From Mimachlamys varia (Eukaryota > Mollusca > Bivalvia > Pectinida > Pectinidae): 64,000 nucleotides of DNA. A program made the position numbers and the translations under genes. The notes beneath the pieces are model-generated. The model did no database searches. It saw only the letters and a list, made by a program, of their open reading frames with translations, and was not told the origin of the DNA. The stretch's first letter is position 1. Every line of letters starts with the position of its first letter. The stretch covers positions 11,601,625 to 11,665,624 of the forward strand of contig OX392542.1 of NCBI GenBank assembly GCA_947623455.1, in the 5' to 3' direction. Positions 1-10,995 of this stretch are shown here, piece after piece.

Positions 1-1766
1 AATTTAATAATCTAGAGAGTGAAAAATCGCTATATTCTTCCCTCTTTCATGATAGTCTCATTAAATTCCATTTTTTGGTCTGGCCTTAATGGAGTATATA
101 TACTGAGGTTAAGGTCTAGTGGATATCATTTCAGGTTCTGTGAATAAAGACCACTTGCTGAACGTTCCAGTTCTGCTAGTATTTCATGACACTTAAATAT
201 TTTCATGCTTAGTAGAACATTGGCATACATTTTGTTTTACAAATACAACATTATACATTTCACAACACCAAGAAGCATTTCTTCGGTTTGCTCTGTTCCC
301 ATGATTCCAGCTAACAATCCAATCCCACCTGCCCTGGTCCTGTGTCATACATTCAACAAAGAAGGAATAGAAACACAAAATACCAGATTACAATGGTTAT
401 GACATATAAAGCAAGCAGAACGTGGCATTTTTTAGCTTCAAATAGCAAGTGACTATATAGCAAGCATGCAGTGCACATACAAATATTTCACAAATTCACA
501 ACATACTACAACAGCTAATATGATGGGTCACTCTATCAACTTCTAAAATATGTTATTGATCAATTTACATCACCTAATTTCAAATGCTCTTTCCAATAAT
601 TTCCATTCTAATTTATCATTCATTAGAATCTTCTACAATGTTCTGGTAATGCCTTCATAAAGTTTCAATCACAAATCTGAATCCAAATTATATGGAAACA
701 GCCTCTGATACAACTTTTTACTTTGGGAGATATTAACAAAACTGAAAATTTAAACTTTGGAAAGAAAGAAACAATAGGACAAATCTCTGGAATGTGTCGA
801 TATTCTGGCCATGAAAATATTGTAAGAAAAGTACCGGTTTTGTGTATTTTATTGGTGTATTGTCCAAACCTCAATGTTTCTAGGGCTTGGGCAAACTACA
901 CAACAAAGGTACACTTCTGATACTTTTCTGTCAATCAAGTACTTACCACAAGCACAGGTGAAAACAACTTATTTTCAACAGGATTCTATTCAATTGCGTC
1001 ATCACACAGGACACTATATAGTAAACCTTTATCTGTACTGTTTGTTGTTTATTTTTCTCGTTTTACTTGAATGCAATACCTGTAACTGATCTACTAAATA
1101 TTTGATGAACTTCAGGATAAATGTATTTGTTGTTACAGTAAACAATAACATTGGAAGCTATTTCCTATTGATGGGTATCACGATACAGTAATACTGATCA
1201 GTGAATTAATACAGTTATCATCCTAAGTATCACGCTATATAGTGATTACTTGGTCCCATCCCATGCACTACATATAATGCTAACTGCTATCCCTCTAGTC
1301 TGGCAGATTGTAGGAACAAGAAGTAGTCAGTGGGGTTTGGGAAATAGACATTGAGAAGAAGTAAACCTCACAATTCATGACTAGGTTCATCCTAAATGTT
1401 GTGTTGAGATTTCAAGTAAACTCAATGACTGGGCATGGGTTGAAAATGGGGTCCATTTAATTTGAATTCTAAGTAACAATAAGGGAAAACAGCACTTTTT
1501 TATTATATATTATTTGTGATGGGAGTCCCAGGGAAAACCCTGCATACTTTACCAGAATTACCTGATTCTAAATGCTATCATGTCAATAATTTTCCTCCTT
1601 GACCGAGAACAAGGAACATCCATACTCAAATTATGGAAGGATCTACAAGTTTATAGGAAAATACACACAAGCAATGGACAATAATACACAAAACACATAC
1701 AAGCACTATGATTATACATTTTGTCTACATGTATAGATGATCTTGGAGATCTGTTATATGACTTAC
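1..1766 (-). other. First intron after the G-beta start exon
   Basis: Running leftward from the splice donor at 1761-1766, this AT-rich stretch should be intron of the G-beta gene on the minus strand. I looked for the next conserved exon, which encodes the residues after QIR and the start of the WD40 repeats, and found no match. That exon must lie beyond the left edge. Short open frames here show no recognisable family. Confidence 0.5.
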
Positions 1767-1823
1767 CCTGATTTGATTTTTTAACTGTTCAGTTTCTTGT
1801 CGTAGCTGTTCCAGTTCCGACAT
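1767..1823 (-). CDS. GNB1: G protein beta subunit, first coding exon (partial gene)
   Basis: This exon encodes the N-terminal coiled-coil start of a heterotrimeric G-protein beta subunit, which pairs with a gamma subunit at the inner plasma membrane. The 19 codons read MSELEQLRQETEQLKNQIR, close to vertebrate GNB1 and invertebrate G-beta proteins. The exon ends at a consensus donor, GTAAGT (complement of 1761-1766), after a complete codon. As I recall, animal GNB1 genes split their first 57-nt coding exon at this same point. An acceptor of the form TTTACATTTCAG lies just upstream on the minus strand, so the exon would run 1767-1849 with 26 nt of 5' UTR. The seven-bladed WD40 propeller is encoded to the left of the window. 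The 5' UTR exon and promoter should lie to the right and were not pinned down. The GNB1 class rests on 19 residues; a close paralogue is possible. Confidence 0.85.
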
Positions 1824-1999
1824 GATTATTTTTTAAAAAAGAAAAAAATCTGAAATGTAAAAGAAAACATCAATGTATTAAGCATGTATATACACATATT
1901 TATTTATTATTTCTGTCATTTTATCAATCACACAGCGTTCATTTCATGTTCTGTATTTATTTTGTTAAAATGGATACATCTGTATTTCACCAGTGGAAA

Positions 2000-2240
2000 T
2001 TTGGCTTGGTTTGGTTTATTTTGTTAAACATCTTAATATTTAACAGTCTGGGCCATTTAAGAACGTGCCAGGTTTGGAAGTGGAAGAAAGCTGGAGCACC
2101 CGGAGAAAAAAACATGACCTATGGTCAGTACCTGGAAACTGCTCCACATGGATTCAAACTGTTACTCGCAACCCAGAGGTGGAGAGCTAGTGGTAGAATG
2201 TCGGAACAACTTAACCAAAACGGCCCCTACCACATTACTT
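2000..2240 (-). mobile_element. tRNA-headed SINE, bivalve-type tail
   Basis: On the minus strand the element begins near 2240 with an A-box-like run (GGCCGTTTTGGTTAAG) like the start of tRNA-Ser or tRNA-Leu. It carries a B-box-like GTTTGAATCC about 80 nt later. It ends in a conserved tail around GGCCCAGACTGTTAA and an AAACCAAACCAAG-type 3' end at 2001-2017. From memory, this architecture is common in bivalve genomes. Both Pol III boxes are mutated, so the copy is probably dead. A 98-codon frame on the plus strand here is only the antisense of the SINE. Confidence 0.75.
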
Positions 2241-4782
2241 GATTTTTTTTAACAGTGACAGTGGAAAAAAAAATTCAAGTACACTATAACTGTCCAATCG
2301 ACCCTTGTTTAATCTGAAATTAATCATGTCTCTTCCAGTTTCACCATTTCCCTCACAAAACCTGTTGGGTCCCACTGACTTTCGGTTAAGACAGGTTATA
2401 CAGCCATTTTAAGTAGTTTCATCAGAGAAAGCTTGACCAATCTTAATGATTCAACATCAACTTACCTTCAGCATAGTTGGGATCATTTTGATAATGCCTA
2501 GTTATATTGCATAATAACTTTATACATCAATCACGTATATTTTGAAAATTGGACAAATGAAGTCTGACCTTGCCTTGGCCGTTACAGGTGTATAGATCTG
2601 CATGTCACATCATAAGGTCATACTTTCATACAAGTAACATGAATTTCATTATATTTTGAAAACGATATCAAATGGCTGGGCAATAATTCATAATTGTCAC
2701 CAGAACAGTACATTTTCTTATCAAATCAGTTAAGAGATGCAAATTTGAGAATCTGTCTTGCTCTGGATGTGTGAAAATAATTTCTGCAGATCAAGGACTT
2801 AAATTTTCAATAAAATGAACTCTGTACCAGATATACTTGCAGCTGCAAATAAAACATGGGTCATGCTCAACATTTGACAGCTTCACATTTATATAATGCA
2901 CAAAAGATCTAATGTTAAAACATCGCATCACATATCAAGTGTTAGATTTTTGTGAATTGATCATGTCAGGAATTCCATTTTAAGTATGTCATTTTCATCA
3001 AACTGAGGCGATATATGAAGACATATGAATATTAATTAACAAAACGTCAATGAACATAGAATCCAAAGAGAAAATAATGCACAGATCTGAAAGGCTTTTG
3101 GCCCTTCATTACATTATGATGAAAATAATTTATATTGTTATCATTCAGAGTGTTCTTGTAGGACAAATGTAACTGAAAATTGTGAAAGTTTCTCAACATG
3201 TTCTTCATTTATAGCCGGCTTTACAATCATGCCATACAAAGACCTCCAGCCAGACCAAGCTAATCAATTATGATCAATATTTCAGCTCGCGTAAAGATGT
3301 TCTACCCCAGACAAACTACTGCTTCAGTGATCAGTTCCACATCAACACGAATCCATCACACGGAATCTGTAATCCTGTTTATTCACCACACCCATAATAA
3401 CCGCGAATATTCATCATACAGACATGAAATATCACAAATCCCGAACAACATGGATTTCTCAAGTAATTATGCAGAATTTATGCATGATCGCCATCTTTGA
3501 AAATGGCTGCTTTCACAAAATTCATGCTCAGCCACCGTCTGCATCAGTACATCCTCAAAATATTTCCCCAAATACTATAAAAATCCGAAACCAACTGCAT
3601 AATTAGACGATCTAATTGATCGCAGAGATAATTCATAGTACAATGCAACAATGTTGTCAAAAAGATACTTTGTTTGATGTGGTAAACAATGTACAGTAAT
3701 GAATGGACCAGAGACAACACAGTATGATGGTGCAGAAATGACAAAGATCTAGCCGATTTTTCTGTTATTTGGCATGCAATCGGTATTACACATACATCGG
3801 AGACTTGTTTCACATCATTGTAATAGATTACAGGACACAGGTCTGGGAGAACAAAACGTAAACACAGTTCTGACAGACGGAAATGGCGGCTAGCTAACAG
3901 CCCGTCTATTGTTTGAGAGACAGCTAAATCGGCGAATTTCCCAAACGATTAATTCCATAGATGCAGAGATTGTGTCCTACGTTTTTATACTTACATCAAT
4001 ATATAAAAAGGGGGCCCGAAAACTCCCACTATTCGGTCATACAGGCTCCCGAAATCACTGCTCTCTGGCCGGCATTAATCAGTTTCCCTTTTCCTATGAT
4101 GGGGTGCGGTCTCCCTGAATCAGTATAAGAAACCCCGTAGACTGTGTTAGTTGAAGCCAGTACGCATGCGTATGTCATTCTCTGACGACATCCTCATTAG
4201 CATTTCAGCTGGGTTGTCAGACGGTCGGCGAATTCGGTTTAGTCTACAAATTTAGATTTGTTTTGTGATATTCCGGGTACGAGTTAACACAAATTTGGTT
4301 GATTTTAATATTTTTTCATTGCAAGCATTGCACGGGAAACTAAAATCGTTAAATTTTGCTAAAGGCAGTAGAGACGTCTCCGGTAGCTGTAAGGTGCTCC
4401 AAGGGAAACAACTCCGACACTTTTTGCGTTTTTTTTCCTGCCTTTTTTGGCGTTTAAATCCAAAAAAATATCATTTAGTGAATTATGTTTCGGGAGGTTT
4501 AAAAATTAATAAGTTAGAGCATAGCTTTTATAGGACATTGAACTGAGTCATCCTTGCTTTTATTTGAAACAGTTAAAATATAAATTACTCGACCGAAACA
4601 TCCCCTAATTTTTAACAAAACCTCAAAACAAGGAAAACTGAATTATATCATTTGGTAAATTCATATAAGGAAGAAACAATAAGAATGTGAATACATATAC
4701 TAATAAAAATAGCTCCGAGTCATAATCAGAAATTGGCCGATTTGGTGTCCATGCATTTCAACGAATTTAATGTGATGGGTTA
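2241..4782. other. Upstream region of the G-beta gene, no gene seen
   Basis: No coding exon was recognised. The stretch should hold the 5' UTR intron and promoter of the G-beta gene (minus strand). The somewhat more GC-rich part at 3830-4250, with several ATGGCGGC-like and CATGCG motifs, is the most likely promoter area, but no start site can be fixed. A TATATAAAAAG run at about 4000-4010 faces the plus strand and has no convincing gene behind it. Confidence 0.4.
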
Positions 4783-4966
4783 TACATTTTTAATCTGCTC
4801 ATTTCTAGCATTTTTCTGACATGCTTACATACTAATTAAATCAATGATGTAAAAATATGACAATTTATTAAGATTATACACTTTTGAATTGCTCATTTCT
4901 AGCATTTTTCTGACATGCTTACATACTTATTAAAATAATGATGCAAAAATAGGATAATTTAATAAG
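4783..4966. repeat. Tandem duplication, ~92-bp unit, two copies
   Basis: Two adjacent copies, starting near 4783 and 4875, share the long block around CATTTCTAGCATTTTTCTGA and diverge at scattered positions. There is no coding content. Confidence 0.85.
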
Positions 4967-5334
4967 AAGTTTGCGAGAAAAAAAATCTAAATATCTTAAA
5001 AAAATAAATAAATGAAATATCGTGTTTTCCATTGGTAGGATGGGTTGATTTTTTAAAGAATTTTACATATTTTCTGATATGATATTATGTGTATATATCA
5101 TTTGGCAAAAAACAAAAATATCCAAATTTAAGTTTTATTATGAAATTTTAAAATTATTGAATGATTTTCAAAAGATTTCATAACACGAAAGATAACACCA
5201 TGATAACAGACATCATAGACATCAGAATAACATGTTACTATAATCATATTCGAGGTACAATAGTAACATAACTTCATTTTGTTACAAAATTGTAACACTA
5301 AGGACATGCTTAGTAACACAACAGATGAGTCTGG

Positions 5335-6388
5335 CCCCGGTTTCATCAACGTTCCTTAACTTAAGGAAAGGACTATATATGGTTTTTGGCCCCAAATTAT
5401 CAAATTTTGAAGCAGATTATTGAACTCTCAAATTTATGCATTTCTAATATGGAGTACATCCCTGATAAAACTGAAACAATAATTATGTGTTGTTTCAACT
5501 GTAGTTGTCATGGAAACCATCTCAAATATGCATAAATTAGGGAAATTTGACCATTTAGTCAATTTTGGCCACTTTTTGGATAGTTTTTCTATTAGAAACT
5601 ATTGAGCGCATTCTTGAACAAACTTAATATCAAATGAGAATATGTGGGCACTTATACCACATCTTTAGGAGAAATATAAACTTTGTTCAAGAATGCGCTC
5701 TATGGTTGCTGTGTGAAAATCTATGTAAAAATAGACCGAAATAGACCAAATATTTACATTTGCATAATTTATGCATATTTCGGATGGTTACCATGGCAAC
5801 CATAGCACAAATAACAAAAAATATTATTACAATTGCATGAGGGATGTAATCTATATTTGAAATAATATTATTTGAGTGTTCAATAATGAAATTTAAAATT
5901 TGATGGATTTGGGGGCCAAAAACAGGCAAAACCATACATAGTCCTTTCTTAACTTAAAATTCTCCATAGGAAAGCATTACAGAATTTAAAGAGAAAATCC
6001 TTAGTTAAAGGCCCAATATACGTAACTTTCTGCAAAATCTTGAAGCGAAAATCAAGCCTAATAACTTATTATATTTATAGATTTAGTTAGGACTAACTGA
6101 TATCAGCAATATTCAAGATGAATTATTTCGCGGTTACCGGTGCAGCAGCAGTTGAAACACAGTATTTGTAAACACGCGTCCATCTCTAGTTGTCTTCTAC
6201 CTTCGGTTTGTTGTTGAAGTGGGCCCCACCTGAATTATTTTCAATTCTTTGGATTTTTCTGTCAAGAGTTTCTTGTTAGTTACCGCTCAAGTTTACTTCG
6301 TTTTAGACTTATTTTTGCATGGTTAATAACTGGATGTTTTTATGTTAAGGATTTTTTTTTCGTTAAGGAACGTTGATGAAACCACGGC
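5335..6388. mobile_element. Foldback MITE interrupted by later insertions
   Basis: The ends are inverted copies of CCGGTTTCATCAACGTTCC (5338-5356 and its complement at 6363-6383). They match the termini of the intact 193-bp palindromic element at 63645-63837. Internal blocks of the same family (AATTCTCCATAGGAAAGC) survive at 5956-5975. The element is split by a 577-bp inverted-repeat insertion (5369-5945) and by about 350 bp of unrelated DNA at 6009-6362. It is therefore a nest of at least two, probably three, insertions. Confidence 0.75.
5369..5945. mobile_element. Nested long foldback element
   Basis: The left arm begins GGACTATATATGGTTTTTGG and the right arm ends with its diverged complement (CCATACATAGTCC, 5932-5944). 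Similarity between the arms continues inward for about 250 bp, through ACATCCCT and ATATGCATAAATTA blocks. The innermost 19 bp are a perfect inverted pair (5604-5622 and 5682-5700) around a ~59-bp loop. It sits inside the outer MITE, so it inserted later. I recognise no protein. Confidence 0.8.
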
Positions 6389-6546
6389 CTCTTTATTTAT
6401 ATGTGATTTTCAACAGTCTTTTGGTTATTTCTAAAGTGCATTTTTTCATGTGAATAGTGCAAAAATGGATATAAAAATGACAACAACACTTTGTCGTGTT
6501 TATCATTATTTGATGGTATATCTTGGACAATGGTAACATCATTGTT
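6389..6546. other. Short spacer, nothing recognised
   Basis: AT-rich sequence between the MITE nest and the tRNA-like element, with no motif of note. Confidence 0.4.
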
Positions 6547-6547
6547 G

Positions 6548-6623
6548 TAACCGGTCCGGGAATCGAACCCGGGACTTCTGCTTGGAAGACGAGCATTCTA
6601 ACAATTGAACAAAAAGTCCGGAC
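6548..6623 (-). pseudogene. tRNA-Gly(TCC)-like pseudogene or SINE head
   Basis: The minus strand has a recognisable anticodon arm (CTTCCAAGC, anticodon TCC) and a perfect T arm (CCGGG-TTCGATT-CCCGG). The D arm is degenerate and contains a T run. The acceptor stem pairs only partly: GTCCGGA against ACCGGTT gives four Watson-Crick pairs, a wobble and two mismatches. This argues against a working tRNA-Gly gene and for a tRNA-derived repeat or pseudogene. A T run inside the D arm would also terminate Pol III. Confidence 0.6.
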
Positions 6624-6904
6624 ATTATCACACTCCTATCCATCTTAATTTTGAGGTCCTTTTTATCTCTCCGAGATAATACCCGTTTCGACTGACGGTA
6701 GCTACCACACGTCTTTCCTGACGGTGATCCATGTGAATTACAGACGTTTCGCCCCAATGTCACAATGTCCCATGCCTGAATGTCCAAATTTTTTTCTTAT
6801 CGCCCCAATTTATTTTTGCATTGTCCCAAATGCCTGCTACGGAGGACACATACAAATACTATTTTTTCCCCACACACAATAACACAGTGGAATCTCCTTC
6901 TTAC

Positions 6905-7240
6905 AGCGGCAGTACATTACAATATTGGAGAGACAGGAGGACGATTCGGTGTTCGCCTTGGGGAACACCGGGAAGACACTCAAACGCAAGAAGGAAAGTA
7001 ATTCACACGATCAGAAAAGAAGCAAGCAGAGTCTCAGATAAACAAATCGACAATCACAGACCATGAAATACAAAAAATCATGTATTGATTGGAAAAACTA
7101 CAAAAGGTTGGATAGAGAGAGCAATCTGGTGAGGCGGCAGGTCAAAGAAGCCATTTGGATACGCCGAACTGGGAGGCTTCTAAATCGAGATGAGGGGGCT
7201 CACAGACTCTCGCACATCTATGACCAAGTCATAAACATAG
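6905..7240 (+). pseudogene. Penelope-like element remnant, GIY-YIG endonuclease end
   Basis: This is the 3' coding end of a Penelope-like retroelement. The first segment (about 6920-7000) reads YNIGETGGRFGVRLGEHRED, a degenerate GIY-YIG core with its conserved R and E-H positions. A second segment in another frame reads RKEASRVSDK (about 7013-7042). A third segment from 7063 includes WKNYKRLDRE and KEAIWIRRTGRLLNRDEGAH, ending with LSHIYDQV, the usual C terminus of this family as I know it. At least two frame changes separate the three segments. The reverse transcriptase part is missing upstream, as expected of a 5'-truncated copy. The protein would have nicked target DNA; this copy cannot. 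Confidence 0.8.
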
Positions 7241-7245
7241 CGTAG

Positions 7246-7775
7246 CTGAATAGAGTCATTTCGGTTACTATTGTACATACGGCTAACAGCGTAGACAAAA
7301 TGACAGATGTGTCGTTGTCAACTGGTATACATTTTACACCTTGTGTGCATACGCTTTGCTGGTCATTAGTCTGATGAAGGTGGCAGAGTACATATCGGAC
7401 TAGTCCTCGAAACGTCACATAAAAACATAATTTGGTTGTGTATAATAATCTTTACATTAATGATAGACCATAAAAACACCACAGACATTTCAAATAGAAT
7501 GTTCAATATAACCATAGGCACATACATGTAGAGTAAATTAAGGAGCAACTATTGACAATACACTTGTGGTAACATGAAAAGGTTTGCCAATGTAAATAAT
7601 TTCTCAAATGACAATAATAATGTTGTTTAATATTCTGGGAAGTGGAAACAAGATTAACTTTTATGGTAACACTTCAGTTGTGTATCTATGCTTTTTATTC
7701 TTGTAATAATGGTACAAACGTTGCATCTTTCTGCTTTATTTTAGATTGTCTATAACATGGACCACCAGCAGTTTG
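7246..7775. other. 3' flank of the Penelope-like remnant
   Basis: This is probably 3' UTR of the Penelope-like element followed by AT-rich DNA. It has no gene. It contains one hammerhead-like core at 7371-7413, listed separately. Confidence 0.45.
7371..7413 (+). ncRNA. Degenerate hammerhead-like core
   Basis: CTGATGA (7371-7377) and CGAAAC (7408-7413), followed by GTC, lie in the order of a type I hammerhead. The site is just downstream of a Penelope-like coding end, and such elements are known to carry hammerheads. Stem II is weak here (A-GG against CCT-C with mismatches), and stem I has about two pairs. I read it as a decayed motif rather than an active ribozyme. Confidence 0.35.
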
Positions 7776-7930
7776 GACCTACTGAAACCCAGTTGTCTCT
7801 GAGTTAAACCCAGTTGTCTCTGACTTAAACCCAATTCTGTCCGAGTTAAACCCAGTTCTATCTGAGTTAAACCCAGTTCTCTCTTAGTTAAGCATAGTTC
7901 TCTCCGAGTTAAACCCATGCAAGTTCTCTC
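7776..7930. repeat. 21-bp minisatellite, ~7 copies
   Basis: Units of the form GTTAAACCCAGTTCTCTCTGA repeat at 21-bp spacing with point changes. A short irregular repeat of CTAAAAACAGGTACACA-like units follows to about 8035. It has no coding role. Confidence 0.85.
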
Positions 7931-8063
7931 CAAGGTACACACTAAAAAAACTAAAAACAGGTATACACCAAAAAACACTAAAAACATGTTAACAATTAAA
8001 AAAAACAACAACTAAAAACAGGTACACACTAAACTAAAGTTATGCATAATTTTAAATCGTGTA

Positions 8064-8370
8064 CAGTAAAATCTCGCTTAACGACCACCTCAGATTAAGA
8101 CCACCTCACCATTCAGACCACTGACGAAACACACCTGGTGTGTATTCCACTGTGTACGCCCCTCAAGTGTCAGATCAGTAAGCTGTATTTTGGTGTCAAA
8201 TTGGCTAATCAGCTACAATTACTGTGTATATAAAGCCTATATATTAGTTAATGGACCATGAAAACATGTCAAAAGGTGGATTTTAGAGAAATCTGTCTTC
8301 ATGATCACCCTCGGTATTAAGACCACCCCGCTATTGAGACCACTTTGATGGGTCCCTAAGGTATATTATG
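8064..8370. mobile_element. pogo-like MITE, right end decayed
   Basis: It begins TA-CAGTAAAATCTCGCTTAA and shares its interior with the fuller copy at 13077-13560, including the GGTGTGTATTCCACTGTGTA block. The CAGT-start terminus next to a TA dinucleotide resembles pogo/Tigger transposons. The right terminal inverted repeat is lost beyond about 8356. Confidence 0.6.
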
Positions 8371-8429
8371 TACCGTGCCACTACTCAAATGAGATAACTG
8401 TGACTATGGAGGCTCCAGCAAACCTCGGG

Positions 8430-8945
8430 GACTAAACAAATCACAAAAACTAACCCGCCAACCAAATACACACTCTACGGCCATGTCAAAACTCGATAAC
8501 GTCGTAAACGCGATCCCGTCACGCCAAGAACACAATTTACGCAAATGCTGAATCTCTATTAAGTTGTCAAAACCAACCCATAAATTATACAATTTATGGC
8601 CATGTTAACTCGATAACGTCGTCACAGCTAACCTGTCAAGTAAAATACACTCTCCGTTGAAATGCTTAAACTCGATTACGTTGTAAAATCTAACTCGTCA
8701 CCCAATTCCACACTCTACGGTCATGCCAAAACTTAATAGTCCCGTCGTAAGAATAATCCCGTCAAGCAAAGTACACACTTTACGGCCTTACCAAAACTCG
8801 ATATCGTTGTCAAACCAACCTGTCTTGCCAAATACACACTTAACGCCAATGCCCAAAATTGATAATGTTGTCAAAATTATCACGTAAAGCCAAAAACAAG
8901 CTCTATGGTAATGTTTAAACTCGATTACATCGTTAAAACCGGTTT
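8430..8945. repeat. Diverged ~61-bp tandem repeat, ~8 copies
   Basis: AACTCGATAACGTCGT-like blocks recur at about 8488, 8547, 8606, 8668, 8727, 8793, 8855 and 8917, each followed by ACACTCTACGGCCATG-like sequence. Divergence between units is high, so the array is old. Confidence 0.8.
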
Positions 8946-8974
8946 TAATTTAAACATGTAAGAAAAAAATAATA

Positions 8975-9200
8975 ATCAGAAAATACCAAAGCGTCAACAA
9001 AACCATAATCCGAACTCAAAATCGATTAAACTAGAGGCAAAATAGGAACAAAAGAAAGATTTACGTGGAAACGTCGTAAAAGTACAAGAGAATAAGACCA
9101 GGTGTGCCGGAAGAGTAGCCGTCTTCTGCTTCATCGACGACACCCGCCATGTAAATCCTGTTCAAATCCAAATAAGCACCAATCCTCAAAATGAGAAATG
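8975..9200 (-). mobile_element. 3' tail of the YIDD-type RT retroelement
   Basis: This is one of nine fragments in the window of the same element (the two with RT sequence lie at 15800-16640 and 44170-45050). Diagnostic blocks on the plus strand are AAAGCGTCAACAAAACC, AATAAGACCAGGTGTGCCGG and TCATCGACGACACCCGCC. The element is therefore on the minus strand. It stops at the common 3' end of the family. Confidence 0.7.
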
Positions 9201-10319
9201 CTTGTGGGCAATAATAATTTACTATGTACTCGATTCATGTGTATCAAATTATCATTGACTTTTGTTTAGAAGTGGGAGTTATCGCCCCTCCTTCACCGCG
9301 TTACTTTTATATTTTATTTGAAATAATTTTTAACGTTAGAGGATCCTTTATCTTGCGTATAATTTTCTTGACATTTCCTTCCCAGATGTATAATTAACAT
9401 AGACGCATGTTGTTTAATCAGCTTGACAAGTATCATTAACATTTGTTGAAAAAACATACTGGGAACTGATGCATTACTGACCATTAATGAGCATTCGCAA
9501 ATTGTTTGAAGTAAATCATGATATTAAAAAGGGAAGTCCACAAAGCAGGAGGTAGGTTTTGCTTTTAACTTCATCATAAATATAATTTAGACATTTAACT
9601 AGCACAATTAGGAACAGCATATCAATTTTATTCACTGAGCAAAAACGTCAATGATTTTCTGATGACAAACTTCAAAGATATCGTATGAATTTTTTCATCT
9701 CAAGACAAACTTCAAAAAAAAAAAAGAAGAAAGAAATAAAGAAAAAATCAACATAAAATTCACAAACGTAAGACTTGTACATGTGGCCGACCTCTTGAAA
9801 AAAAACCAAACCACACGAACATTACAATTTCTCTAGTTTTTGGTTTCTCTCAGTCACCTTGTTAAAATGAGGTGTGGTTCAAAGAACGTTTAACATTCTT
9901 CAAGTCGAGATCCTGATGTGATTATTTTGGTTGGTGTTCTTCCATCAACACTGTTGTTACTGTGTGAATGATGCAATTAGCATGAAAAAGAAATATGTAA
10001 TATGATTTCCTGCCTTTTTCGTACAACGTGGATATGATGCATGTTGTTGGAATGTTCTAGTCTAGAGACAGACATATCTCATTATTTTACCTAAAATAGA
10101 CGCACGATAAAGCCAAGGGATGTTTACTGATTTTTAAAAAATAATATATATATACTAGTTTATTATGATAAAGATAGCATAGGAGAAAGTAACACCCCAG
10201 CTGTCATATGTTGGGAGCATTATACATATTTCGCTATTGTACCAAGAGTACACATGCTGTAAGTTGTATGGTCGTGAGAGCGACTAATATGAATCCCCTT
10301 CGAATTTGGAAATTTACCT
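9201..10319. other. No gene seen
   Basis: AT-rich unique-looking DNA with short homopurine stretches at about 9715-9740. No exon, RNA gene or repeat family was recognised. Confidence 0.4.
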
Positions 10320-10830
10320 TTGTGCTACCTTGGGTACTTTACACTGACCAAATTAAATCTGCTTTACCCAATGCAAATATGGGATCTTTGGTTTGCTCTA
10401 AGTTTTAGATAGCTTTCTTGTCAGGACGGAATGCATAGCAAAATATGGTATCTCCGGTTGGCAATACCTTTTAGCTACCTTTCTTGTCCGGACGAAATTC
10501 ATAATATGTGATCTCCGGATGAAGCAGAAGACGCATACTCTTCCGGAACACCTGGTCTTATTTTCTATACTTTTACGAGGGTCTCCAGGTAAATCTTTCC
10601 TTTGTTTATCTTTTTTCTCTAGTTTAATCGATTTTGAGTTCGGATTACGGTTTTGTTGACGCTTTGGTATTCTCTGATTTTTCCCCTAGCTACCTTTCTT
10701 GTCAGGACGGAATTCATAGCAAAATATGGGATCTCTGCTTAGCACAACCTTCTAAATACCTTTCTTTTCCAGGCGAAATTCATTGCATACTATTGGATCT
10801 CCGGTTAGCTGCCTTGCTGCGCAGGATACG
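10320..10830. repeat. ~67-bp tandem repeat split by a retroelement fragment
   Basis: Units containing TAGCTACCTTTCTTGTCAGG and ATATGGGATCTCCGGTTAG occur at about 10320-10516 and again at 10685-10830. The break at 10517-10684 is a fragment of the RT-element 3' tail on the plus strand (GAAGCAGAAGACGC through GACGCTTTGGTATTCTCTGA). The array therefore predates that insertion. Confidence 0.7.
10517..10684 (+). mobile_element. RT-element 3' tail inserted in the ~67-bp array
   Basis: A strongly 5'-truncated copy starting at the GAAGCAGAAGACGC block and ending at the family's common 3' end, with the T-rich TTTTTCCCC just beyond. It lies between two array units, at the boundary CTCCGG / TAGCTACC. 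Confidence 0.7.
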
Positions 10831-10954
10831 CTCGATATGCTGTTTTAATTTCGGCGAAGTATGATTTTAAAGTTGGCATCAGGTCAAAGCTATAATTTTG
10901 ATGCTTATACACCGTTATACTCTCCAGCACACAGCCACATATAGAGAGAGACAC

Positions 10955-10995
10955 ACTAAATGATCCTAGCTGTTAATAGGGCGTTAATCCTTTAT
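10955..10995 (+). mobile_element. SINE tail fragment
   Basis: AAATGATCCTAGCTGTTAAT followed by AGGGCGTTAAT matches the conserved tail of the SINE family seen at 2000-2240, here on the plus strand. No tRNA head is visible. Confidence 0.5.

Noticed and set aside
1946..2242. 98-codon protein
   Set aside because: It is the antisense of a tRNA-derived SINE with recognisable A and B boxes and tail.
4265..4546. 93-codon ORF downstream of a TATATAAAAAG run
   Set aside because: No conserved motif is present, and the TATA-like run is common in such AT-rich DNA.
6548..6623. Functional tRNA-Gly gene
   Set aside because: The acceptor stem has two mismatches and the D arm is degenerate, though the anticodon and T arms are good.
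8404..8592. 62-codon minus-strand ORF
   Set aside because: It overlaps the diverged ~61-bp tandem repeat and shows no protein-level signal.
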